This document shows, in pieces, positions 1 through 7,120 of a DNA stretch of 64,000 bases (position 1 is the first letter of the stretch; each line of letters opens with the position of its first letter). The notes under the pieces were generated by a model. It made no database searches and was not told where the DNA came from. It saw only the letters and a program-made list of their open reading frames with translations. The DNA comes from Bacteroidota bacterium (GTDB lineage: Bacteria; Bacteroidota; Bacteroidia; Cytophagales; Cyclobacteriaceae). A program made the position numbers and the translations under genes. Location: NCBI GenBank assembly GCA_023417785.1, contig JAEZEH010000155.1, forward strand, positions 1 to 64,000, written 5' to 3'.

Positions 1-24
1 GCCGATCTTATTTTTTTGACTATA

Positions 25-56
25 ATTGCAAAAAAACACACATAAGTATAGTTTTG
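25..56 (+). promoter_or_regulatory. Bacteroidota-type promoter for the OmpA/TPR lipoprotein
   Basis: ATTG at 25-28, then 20 nt, then TAGTTTTG at 49-56, which fits the Bacteroidota TTTG-N19/21-TAnnTTTG consensus (the -7 box is exact). Transcription would start near 63, which rules out the upstream in-frame TTG at 54 and supports the ATG at 93. Confidence 0.6.
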
Positions 57-92
57 CAACCTGTAAAAACACAATTTATAAACCACAATCCA

Positions 93-1865
93 ATGAGAAA
101 AGTATTTTACTCATTTTTAGTCTTTGCAATTATGACCCTTGCGGGCTGTACATTGCCCAAGATGGTAAAAATGTCGAAAGAGCAACAGCTGACCGTGACA
201 CCAAATCCTCTCGAAGTACACAAAGACACGGTTACATTCGATATGGCTGCAAACCTGCCGGTTAAAATGTTGAAGAAAGGAACCGTTTACACGGTCAACA
301 CTTTCTACAAATATGGTGATCAGGAGGTTTCTCTTGAACCCATCCCCTTCAGAGCTGAAGATTATCCGAACAGCTCCACTGAGCAACCTCGGGTGACCAA
401 GAACTTTGCATTTGCCTATCAGCCTGCAATGAAGACAGGAACTCTTGAGGTGGTTGGAAGCGCCGAAAAAGGTGGAAAGTCCAAGTCAACAGAAAGAATG
501 CCTGTCGCAACCGGTGTTATAACCACATCCAAACTGGTTCAGCCTGTTGTTTACGCTGCCTATGCTGAACACGGATACAACAACCAGGAAGAACTTGAGC
601 CTGTGATCATCCCTGATTTCATCTTCCAGCAGGGAAGTTCTGTGTTGAGAAGCTCTGAAGTGAGAAGCTCAAAAGGAAAAGAACTTGATGCATTCATCGC
701 TTCTAAGAACGCAACCCGGACAGTTACCGTGACCGGTACCCACTCTCCCGAAGGTGCGGAGCGTATCAACGCAAGACTTTCTCCGGATCGTGCTGCTGCA
801 ATCGAGAAATTCTATCGCAGTCAGATGAAGAAGTACGACTACCAGGGAATGGCTGACTCCATCAACTTCGTGCTGAAGCCTGTTATCCGCGAGTGGAACA
901 ACTTCCGGACAGAACTCGAAAAATATGACGGACTCACTTCCGAGCAAAAGGCCGAATACCTGAATATTATCAATTCAGGTGGTTCATTCGAGGATCAGGA
1001 GAAACAAATGAAACGCCTGCCCACTTACAGAAAAGTGTTCGCAAACGTGTATCCGAAACTGAGAACTGCCAAGACTGAGATTCTGGTAGTAAAAGACAAG
1101 AAGACCGACGCTGAAATCTCTGTGCTTTCCAAGCAAATCACTCAAGGCGCTAATGCAGACACGCTGTCTTTCGAAGAACTGATGTATGCAGCAACGCTCA
1201 CTCCGTCTCTTGAAGAGAAAGAAGCAATCTATTCTGCCGCTACCAAGAAAGGTTCTAATTGGAATGCACACAACAACCTTGGTGCAGTTTACCTTGCACA
1301 GGCGAAAGAAAACGGCGCTAATGCAACCGCACTTGCCGACAAAGCCCAGGCGCAACTTGAACTCGCTGCACGTATCCAGGATGCCCCTGAAATTCAGGCA
1401 AACCTGGCCTCCGTACAAATGATCAAAGGAAATGCTTATGCTGCTTACAATCATGCGTCTAAAGCTCTGAATAGTGGTTTACAGGGTGACAACGCAGCTG
1501 GTGTAAATGGTGTAAAAGGTGCCGCTGAAATCGCTAAAGCACAGTACGCTGACGCAATAAGATCTACTTCCAATGCAACCGATGAGGTAGAAAACCTTTT
1601 CAACAAAGGTCTGGCTCAGCTCCTGAACAAAGATTTCCAGAATGCAGCGAACTCCTTCAATGATGCTATTCAGAAAGACAGTAACTTCGCACTTGCACAC
1701 TACGGCGCTGCTATCGCTGCAGCCCGCCAGGACAAAGGCGAAGACGTAGCTAAGCACCTTGCTAACGCTGCTAAAGCTGACTCTAACCTGAAATCTTCCG
1801 CTCTTGCTGATGTGGAATTCGCAAAATTTGCGGCTGAACAATCATTCAGAGATGCGCTGAAATAA
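93..1865 (+). CDS. Lipoprotein with OmpA-like domain and TPR repeats
   Basis: Predicted 590-residue envelope lipoprotein. The N-terminus MRKVFYSFLVFAIMTLAGC is a lipoprotein signal with lipobox LAGC. After a beta-rich region, an OmpA-like peptidoglycan-binding segment is visible (VTVTGTHSPEGAERINARLS followed by DRAAAIEKFY). It is interrupted by a long helical insert. The C-terminal 200 residues look like tetratricopeptide repeats (NNLGAVYLAQAKE, NKGLAQLLNKDFQNAANSF, FALAHYGAAIAAARQ). The start at 93 was preferred over an in-frame TTG at 54 because 54 lies inside the promoter -7 box and 93 begins the signal peptide. A strong terminator follows, so the gene appears monocistronic. It probably anchors or organises peptidoglycan or envelope complexes; the exact role is unknown. 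Confidence 0.8.
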   Translation: MRKVFYSFLVFAIMTLAGCTLPKMVKMSKEQQLTVTPNPLEVHKDTVTFDMAANLPVKMLKKGTVYTVNTFYKYGDQEVSLEPIPFRAEDYPNSSTEQPRVTKNFAFAYQPAMKTGTLEVVGSAEKGGKSKSTERMPVATGVITTSKLVQPVVYAAYAEHGYNNQEELEPVIIPDFIFQQGSSVLRSSEVRSSKGKELDAFIASKNATRTVTVTGTHSPEGAERINARLSPDRAAAIEKFYRSQMKKYDYQGMADSINFVLKPVIREWNNFRTELEKYDGLTSEQKAEYLNIINSGGSFEDQEKQMKRLPTYRKVFANVYPKLRTAKTEILVVKDKKTDAEISVLSKQITQGANADTLSFEELMYAATLTPSLEEKEAIYSAATKKGSNWNAHNNLGAVYLAQAKENGANATALADKAQAQLELAARIQDAPEIQANLASVQMIKGNAYAAYNHASKALNSGLQGDNAAGVNGVKGAAEIAKAQYADAIRSTSNATDEVENLFNKGLAQLLNKDFQNAANSFNDAIQKDSNFALAHYGAAIAAARQDKGEDVAKHLANAAKADSNLKSSALADVEFAKFAAEQSFRDALK

Positions 1866-1885
1866 GCGAAACGTTATGATACTCG

Positions 1886-1913
1886 AAAGCCCCGCCACAA
1901 GCGGGGTTTTTCG
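1886..1913 (+). terminator. Rho-independent terminator after the OmpA/TPR gene
   Basis: Stem CCCCGC (1890-1895) with GCGGGG (1901-1906), 5-nt loop, flanked by A residues and a T-run. Confidence 0.85.
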
Positions 1914-1947
1914 TTTTCAGGCAAACCAATTTAAACACTGCGTTTTG

Positions 1948-1979
1948 TTTGCCCAATCACCCCTGCAATACTATTTTTA
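1948..1979 (+). promoter_or_regulatory. Bacteroidota-type promoter for pdhB
   Basis: TTTG at 1948-1951, 20 nt, TATTTTTA at 1972-1979; one mismatch from the consensus. The ATG lies 20 nt downstream. Confidence 0.65.
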
Positions 1980-1999
1980 CGCGCTTTTTAACTTAAGAT

Positions 2000-2980
2000 A
2001 TGAGAGAAATTCAGTTTAGAGAGGCTTTGCGCGAGGCCATGACCGAAGAAATGCGCAGGGATGAGAGTATCTTCCTTATGGGCGAGGAAGTGGCCGAATA
2101 TAACGGTGCTTATAAGGTCAGCCAGGGAATGCTCGACGAGTTTGGACCGGAACGCGTACTGGACACGCCAATTTCAGAACTGGGTTTTGCGGGCATAGGT
2201 GTGGGAGCTGCCGCCAATGGCCTCCGTCCTATCATCGAATTCATGACTTTTAACTTCTCGCTGGTTGCTATTGACCAAATAATCAATTCTGCGGCAAAGA
2301 TGCTGTCGATGTCCGGCGGACAGTATAGTGTGCCTATTGTTTTCCGGGGTCCTACGGGTAATGCCGGTCAGCTCGGTGCGCAACATTCGCAGAACTTCGA
2401 GAACTGGTTTGCCAATACGCCCGGTCTCAAGGTGGTGGTCCCTTCAAATCCTTACGACGCAAAGGGATTGCTGAAGTCATCCATCCGTGACAACGATCCC
2501 GTAATATTCATGGAGTCCGAATTGATGTATGGCGATAAAATGGAGGTTCCCACGGAAGAGTATCTCATCCCTATCGGTGTGGCCGACGTAAAAAAAGAGG
2601 GAACCGATGTAACCATCGTGTCATTCGGTAAAATCATGAAAGTTGCTCTTGCAGCCGCGGCTGAATTAGAGAAAGATGGAATCTCCGCCGAGGTTATCGA
2701 CCTTCGGTCGGTAAGACCGATTGATTATGCCGCTGTAGTTGAATCCGTAAAGAAGACTAATCGCCTGGTAATCGTCGAAGAAGCATGGCCGCTTTCGTCA
2801 ATCGCCACCGAAATTACATATCATGTCCAGCGACATGCTTTTGATTACCTCGATGCGCCGGTTTATCGCGTCAACAGCTTTGACGTTCCGCTGCCGTATG
2901 CACCAACGTTGATTCAGGCTATCCTTCCCAACGTGGAAAAGACCATAAAAGCGGTAAGGGCTGTGATGTACCTCGATTGA
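2000..2980 (+). CDS. pdhB: Pyruvate dehydrogenase E1 component, beta subunit
   Basis: 326 residues, the usual length for the E1-beta subunit of 2-oxo acid dehydrogenases. It pairs with E1-alpha to decarboxylate pyruvate using thiamine diphosphate and pass acetyl groups to the E2 lipoamide. Visible family motifs are MREIQFREALREAMTEEM at the N-terminus, the EVAEYNGAYKVSQGM segment, GPTGNAGQLGAQHSQ, and the C-terminal transketolase domain (DVTIVSFGKIM, EVIDLRSVRPID, VIVEEAWP). The alpha subunit and E2 are not adjacent. The gene has its own promoter and terminator, so it is a single-gene unit. A branched-chain 2-oxoacid dehydrogenase beta subunit is the main alternative; the motif set favours PdhB. 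Confidence 0.9.
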   Translation: MREIQFREALREAMTEEMRRDESIFLMGEEVAEYNGAYKVSQGMLDEFGPERVLDTPISELGFAGIGVGAAANGLRPIIEFMTFNFSLVAIDQIINSAAKMLSMSGGQYSVPIVFRGPTGNAGQLGAQHSQNFENWFANTPGLKVVVPSNPYDAKGLLKSSIRDNDPVIFMESELMYGDKMEVPTEEYLIPIGVADVKKEGTDVTIVSFGKIMKVALAAAAELEKDGISAEVIDLRSVRPIDYAAVVESVKKTNRLVIVEEAWPLSSIATEITYHVQRHAFDYLDAPVYRVNSFDVPLPYAPTLIQAILPNVEKTIKAVRAVMYLD

Positions 2981-3002
2981 TCCAATAACATTAAGTTGAC
3001 AG

Positions 3003-3034
3003 AAGGTTCTCCCGACACGGAGAACCTTTTTTAT
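3003..3034 (+). terminator. Rho-independent terminator after pdhB
   Basis: Perfect 10-bp stem AAGGTTCTCC (3003-3012) with GGAGAACCTT (3019-3028), 6-nt loop, then a T-run ending in TTTTATT. Confidence 0.9.
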
Positions 3035-3045
3035 TCCTGATCTCT

Positions 3046-3921
3046 TCATTTGGAACCGATATGTCTCAACAGCAGCTGCCAGGCCTCGGCTACCTGATGC
3101 CGGGCGATGAATTCCTTCGCCTTGATAAAAATATCTTCAGGTCGCGCAAGCTGCTCCTCTGATAACATCGAAAACACGGGATGGCCAGGATCCGGAACAG
3201 GAATCGCCTCCACATTCGCGAGCTGCGCAAGATCGCTACCGGTTAAAACATTGCTTCGGCGGACTTCGTCGGGCAGGTTGTCAAACCCGATTCCTTTTTT
3301 CTCCAGGGGCTTGGGCACCTTGAACAACGATTCGCTCCCGATGCGCGCATACCAGTCTCCACCCAGTCGCGCAACGGCATCCAGTTTGGCGGGGTCGATT
3401 TTGCCCGCTTCGTCAAGTATGTTGTCGCTGATATGCATCAGCACGACCTCACACAGAATAAGGTTCGCTGCCCCACCCTCGTCCCCGGTGGAAATCACCT
3501 GGCGAACCTTGCATTCCATCGCCACCGGAGCTTCTTTCACCCGCGGGGGCGTAATACGGATAGATGGCACCTCGGTGAATCCGGCTTTCGCGAATTCATT
3601 AACACCCTTGTCGTATTCGGTACTTGCCAGCGATACCTGCTGAACCATGTCGTGGTTCACAATGTGAATAACAACTTCAGGAACTTCAAGCACGTTTTCG
3701 TAGGTGTGCTTCGTCGTGTTGTCACGCACGCGGCGGTTGGGAGAGAAAATCAGCAAGGGTGGATTTGAGCCAAAACAGTTAAAGAAACTGAAAGGGCTCA
3801 GATTAACATTTCCCGACGCGTCCACGGTACTGGCAAGCGCAATGGGCCGTGGTGTAACAGCACCAAGGAGGTAGCCATGCAGTGCCGCGACAGATAATTT
3901 CTCAGGTTCGATAACCGGCAT
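3046..3921 (-). CDS. Flavin reductase family protein (FMN-binding split barrel)
   Basis: 291 residues. The N-terminal two thirds match the flavin-reductase-like fold: GYLLGAVTPRPIALASTVD, then NLSPFSFFNCFGSNPPLL, and DNTTKHTYENV, which are the FMN-contact segments. The C-terminal extension carries GGDWYARIGSESLF. The reading frame is open further upstream, but ATG at 3921 lies 7 nt past the stop of the preceding fumarylacetoacetase gene and gives the normal family N-terminus. Co-transcribed with fahA (minus strand), it probably acts in aromatic amino acid catabolism. The substrate is unknown; partnering a flavin-dependent oxygenase is an inference. Confidence 0.75.
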   Translation of the reverse strand: MPVIEPEKLSVAALHGYLLGAVTPRPIALASTVDASGNVNLSPFSFFNCFGSNPPLLIFSPNRRVRDNTTKHTYENVLEVPEVVIHIVNHDMVQQVSLASTEYDKGVNEFAKAGFTEVPSIRITPPRVKEAPVAMECKVRQVISTGDEGGAANLILCEVVLMHISDNILDEAGKIDPAKLDAVARLGGDWYARIGSESLFKVPKPLEKKGIGFDNLPDEVRRSNVLTGSDLAQLANVEAIPVPDPGHPVFSMLSEEQLARPEDIFIKAKEFIARHQVAEAWQLLLRHIGSK

Positions 3922-3928
3922 AGGTTCG

Positions 3929-5194
3929 TTATAAAGCTGGAAGTATTTTTCCACGGCACTCACCAAACCCGACACGAACGTTGCCGTTCCTAGCATGCCC
4001 CCGCATAATTACAGTATCGTTGTCTTCAAGAAAAGTACGCACCGTACCATCAGGCATTGACAAATTTTTCTTCCCGTTCCGGGTTAGTTCGAGAAGTGAT
4101 CCGTACGAACCGGGTGATGGCCCGCTGATCGTGCCTGAGGCATACATATCACCCACCTGAATATTGCAGCCATTCACAGTATGGTGCGCCAACTGCTGCG
4201 CCATGTTCCAGTAAAGGTATTTCATGTTTGTCCGACACACCACGATCTCTTCCGACGTGGGTGTCTGAATACATGTTTCCAGCTGGACATCAAAGTTCTT
4301 TTTCCCTTCGAAACGAATATAAGGTAACACCGGCGGCTCCTGCGCAGGACCTTCTGACCGAAACCGTTCAAGCGCGTCAAGGGTCACCACCCATGGTGAA
4401 ACAGAAGATCCAAAACTCTTTCCCAGAAATGGGCCCAGCGGAACATATTCCCATTGCTGAATGTCGCGTGCAGACCAATCGTTAAACAGTACTACCCCCG
4501 CGATACAATCTTCCGCCGCTGCTATGGACACCGGGTGTCCGAGCGTCGTATCTGTGCAAGTGATAAAGGCGGTCTCAAGTTCGAAGTCAAGTTTATGCGT
4601 GGGCGAAAAGACCGGACTATCGGTATCCGGTGGTTTGATCTGGCCTTTGGGCCGATGCAGATTAGTACCCGATACAACAATAGACGATGCACGGCCGTGG
4701 TACCCGACTGGCAGGTGCTTCCAGTTCGGCAGCAAGGCGTTCTTCGGATCGCGAAACATCGAGCCCACATTTCGCGCGTGCTCTTCGCTGCTGTAAAAGT
4801 CGGTGTAGTTTTTCACAGCTACCGGAAGCAACATCTCCACCTCATTTTGTCTGATCAGCGCACGCGACAGGGTTTCCTGATCTTTCCTTAACTCGTCATT
4901 TGATTCCGACAGGAGTTCCTGAAGTCTGACCCTTACCCGGGAAATCACACCACGTCCCTGCTTGAAGAAAGCGTTTAATGATGGTTGATTGAAAATTCCC
5001 GCAGTCAAATTCAGTTCATCGAAGTATCCTTTTTTGTCGAGAGTATGAAGATCAAGAATGAAGGCACCAATAGCGGTACATGCGTGCGGTCCACGCTTGC
5101 CAAAGACACCAAACGGAATATTGTGAATCGAAAAATCAGAATGCGGAGGTACTTCCACCCAACTTCCGGATACAGACTGGCCTGATGATTCCAT
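3929..5194 (-). CDS. fahA: Fumarylacetoacetase
   Basis: 421 residues, the normal length for fumarylacetoacetate hydrolase, the last step of tyrosine degradation (fumarylacetoacetate to fumarate plus acetoacetate). Visible features are the N-terminal domain with IHNIPFGVF, the YTDFYSSEEHARNVGSMFR metal and substrate loop, LPVGYHGRASSIVVSGT, DFELETAFITC, VLFNDWSARDIQQWEYVPLG, and GDMYASGTISG. These carry the conserved catalytic His and Asp/Glu ligands of the family. It is the upstream gene of a two-gene minus-strand operon with the flavin reductase. Homogentisate dioxygenase and HPPD are not in the window. Confidence 0.95.
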   Translation of the reverse strand: MESSGQSVSGSWVEVPPHSDFSIHNIPFGVFGKRGPHACTAIGAFILDLHTLDKKGYFDELNLTAGIFNQPSLNAFFKQGRGVISRVRVRLQELLSESNDELRKDQETLSRALIRQNEVEMLLPVAVKNYTDFYSSEEHARNVGSMFRDPKNALLPNWKHLPVGYHGRASSIVVSGTNLHRPKGQIKPPDTDSPVFSPTHKLDFELETAFITCTDTTLGHPVSIAAAEDCIAGVVLFNDWSARDIQQWEYVPLGPFLGKSFGSSVSPWVVTLDALERFRSEGPAQEPPVLPYIRFEGKKNFDVQLETCIQTPTSEEIVVCRTNMKYLYWNMAQQLAHHTVNGCNIQVGDMYASGTISGPSPGSYGSLLELTRNGKKNLSMPDGTVRTFLEDNDTVIMRGHARNGNVRVGFGECRGKILPAL

Positions 5195-5315
5195 GCGGTT
5201 AATGTTGCTACTCGAGTGCGCGACAAGTTATAGGATTTATATTCTTTAGCCAAGGCAGAATTCAACACGTCGTCGTTGATGGCTTTCTGCAGTCGAAAGG
5301 TTAGTTTTGAACCGT

Positions 5316-6671
5316 ATGCAGCCAATACCGCAACAGTTTCACGAACAAATGCACGCGATGCTTGGTGTTGAATATTCAGTGTTCGTCGACGCGCTCAGAG
5401 GTCCGGCGCCGGTAAGCGTTCGTGCCAACACCTGGAAACAGATTGACTTATCCACGACCCGGCGTGTTCCCTGGGCGCGGAATGGATTTTACCTTCCTTC
5501 GCGTCCCGTTTTCACGCTGGATCCGCGTTTTCACGCCGGCGCATATTATGTTCAGGAGGCCAGCTCCATGTTCCTGGAACAGGCACTGCTGCAACATGCG
5601 CCACTCGACCGTCCCGCCGCCTTCCTGGATTTGTGCGCAGCTCCCGGCGGCAAGTCAACCCACCTCCTGGACCTGATCCACCCCGAAAGCCTGCTGGTCT
5701 CAAATGAAGTGATCCGCTCGCGCGTGGGCGCGCTCGTGGAAAATATTCAGAAGTGGGGCGCCCCGAACTGCGTTGTAACCTCAAACGATGCGGAAGATTT
5801 TCAGGCGATTCCGGGCTTGTTTGATGTAGTTGTCGTCGATGCACCCTGCTCCGGCGAAGGAATGTTCCGCAAAGACCCGGACGCTCAAAGGGAATGGTCG
5901 CCGGAGAATGTGGCCATCTGCGCCGCCCGACAAAAAAGGATTCTCGAATCGGTATGGCCTGCCGTCTGTGAGGGTGGATTACTGATCTACAGCACGTGTA
6001 CTTTCAACCGGCTCGAGAATGAAGAAAACCTGCGATGGCTGACTCAAAATCACGATGTCGAATTTTTGGAAATAAAGACTGATCCTTCCTGGGGTGTCGA
6101 AGAGGTGGTCGAAGGACCTGTCCGGGGTTATCGGTTCTATCCGCACAAGATCCTGGGCGAGGGTTTTTTCCTTGCCCTGATCCGGAAACATGAGGCCCAG
6201 GAAAGGACCACTTTTCGAAACTCAGCGAAAGACAATTTTAGTTCCCCTTCGAAGAAGGTGATTGAAGAAATCCAGCCGTGGCTCAGGCTTGGAAATCATT
6301 CCTTTATCCAGCGGGAAGACATTATTCAATCGCTCCCGGCATCATGGCAGCACGTGATCCGGGGATTGACGAAAAGGCTTCGCGTAACCTACGCGGGGAC
6401 ATACCTGGCGACGCAAAAACACACCAAACTGGTTCCTGAGCACTCGCTAGCCCTTGCAACCAGCTTTAACCAGGATCACTTTCATAAATTTGAATTATCC
6501 GCAGCCGAAGCGTTTTCTTATCTGAGAAAGGAGAATTTGAATCTAAAAACCAATCACCGTGGGTTTGCCTTGATGCGGTTTGAGAATCTGCCCCTCGGCT
6601 GGGGGAATGTACTCCCGGGCAGGATTAATAATCTTTATCCGGCGGCATGGCGGATTAGAATGGAATCCTGA
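5316..6671 (+). CDS. RsmF/NOL1-NOP2-Sun family rRNA cytosine-C5 methyltransferase
   Basis: 451 residues. SAM-binding motif I is DLCAAPGGKSTHLLDL. The catalytic cysteines are visible in VVVDAPCSGEGMFRKD (motif IV) and LLIYSTCTFNRLENEEN (motif VI, nucleophile). The C-terminal part ends LPLGWGNVLPGRINNLYP, typical of the RNA-binding extension of RsmF and its Bacteroidota relatives. It methylates a cytosine in rRNA; the exact position is not deducible. The start is taken at ATG 5316; an in-frame TTG nine bases earlier (5307) is less likely. It is divergent from fahA. Confidence 0.85.
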   Translation: MQPIPQQFHEQMHAMLGVEYSVFVDALRGPAPVSVRANTWKQIDLSTTRRVPWARNGFYLPSRPVFTLDPRFHAGAYYVQEASSMFLEQALLQHAPLDRPAAFLDLCAAPGGKSTHLLDLIHPESLLVSNEVIRSRVGALVENIQKWGAPNCVVTSNDAEDFQAIPGLFDVVVVDAPCSGEGMFRKDPDAQREWSPENVAICAARQKRILESVWPAVCEGGLLIYSTCTFNRLENEENLRWLTQNHDVEFLEIKTDPSWGVEEVVEGPVRGYRFYPHKILGEGFFLALIRKHEAQERTTFRNSAKDNFSSPSKKVIEEIQPWLRLGNHSFIQREDIIQSLPASWQHVIRGLTKRLRVTYAGTYLATQKHTKLVPEHSLALATSFNQDHFHKFELSAAEAFSYLRKENLNLKTNHRGFALMRFENLPLGWGNVLPGRINNLYPAAWRIRMES

Positions 6672-6793
6672 GTATGTTATCTGCATTTGGGGTACCCCTA
6701 ATTGTCCGGTGTAGAAAGCAATGACCTCCCAACTCGTTTACCGAAAACCGGGTCAAGCGACAGTAGACGAGGCAGTGGTCAGGAATGGCACAG

Positions 6794-6859
6794 AGAGTGG
6801 ACAAAGAGTACACAAAGAGTAGACAAAGAGTGGACAGAGAGTGGACAAAGAGTAGACAG
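6794..6859. repeat. Six tandem copies of an 11-bp unit
   Basis: Units start at 6794, 6805, 6816, 6827, 6838 and 6849. The consensus is AGAGTRGACAR, with at most two changes per copy. A degenerate seventh copy may precede it (6783-6793). The complement reads YTGTCYACTCT. The period is close to one DNA helical turn. Confidence 0.85.
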
Positions 6860-7092
6860 AGGCCAACGGGCATGCGGATGATCTTAAAAATTTGTTCGCT
6901 CCAGTTACCGATTGCTGAACGCTTCCAGAAGCCATCACCAGGCGCTTGAACCGAGGAAGTTACCAGACAGCTATTTTAATCTCTACCCTTCAGTACAACT
7001 CTTTTATAAGGCCAGGTTTTCTGGCGGTTATGATGGCGCGTGAATCTCTTTCTATCTGTTGACTAATTCACCCGATTCTCGCCTTAATTCCT

Positions 7093-7100
7093 TATTTTTG
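7093..7100 (+). promoter_or_regulatory. -7 element upstream of valS
   Basis: TATTTTTG matches TAnnTTTG exactly, 20 nt before the valS ATG. No good TTTG is found at the proper distance upstream. Confidence 0.4.
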
Positions 7101-7120
7101 CCGCTCTTTAAGCCTTTTAG

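Larger units (their letters stand above)
6672..7120. other. 449-bp non-coding gap between rsmF-like gene and valS
   Basis: No convincing gene. It holds an 11-bp tandem repeat array (6794-6859) and the valS -7 element (7093-7100). Short ORFs here, such as minus-strand frames rich in LCLLFVYSLST, are translations of the repeat. No tRNA cloverleaf and no terminator were recognised. Confidence 0.6.

Noticed and set aside
3107..3643. Plus-strand ORF antisense to the flavin reductase
   Set aside because: Low-complexity Ser/Pro translation, no motif; a shadow of the minus-strand gene.
5011..5325. 104-residue minus-strand ORF overlapping the start of fahA
   Set aside because: Only the first ~44 residues lie outside fahA, they resemble nothing, and the rest is fahA in another frame.
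6655..6938. Minus-strand ORFs with repeated LCLLFVYSLST
   Set aside because: They are translations of the 11-bp tandem repeat.
6672..7120. Origin of replication or DnaA-box cluster at the tandem repeat
   Set aside because: Each unit has at least two mismatches to TTATCCACA, and no dnaA, dnaN or AT-rich unwinding element is nearby.
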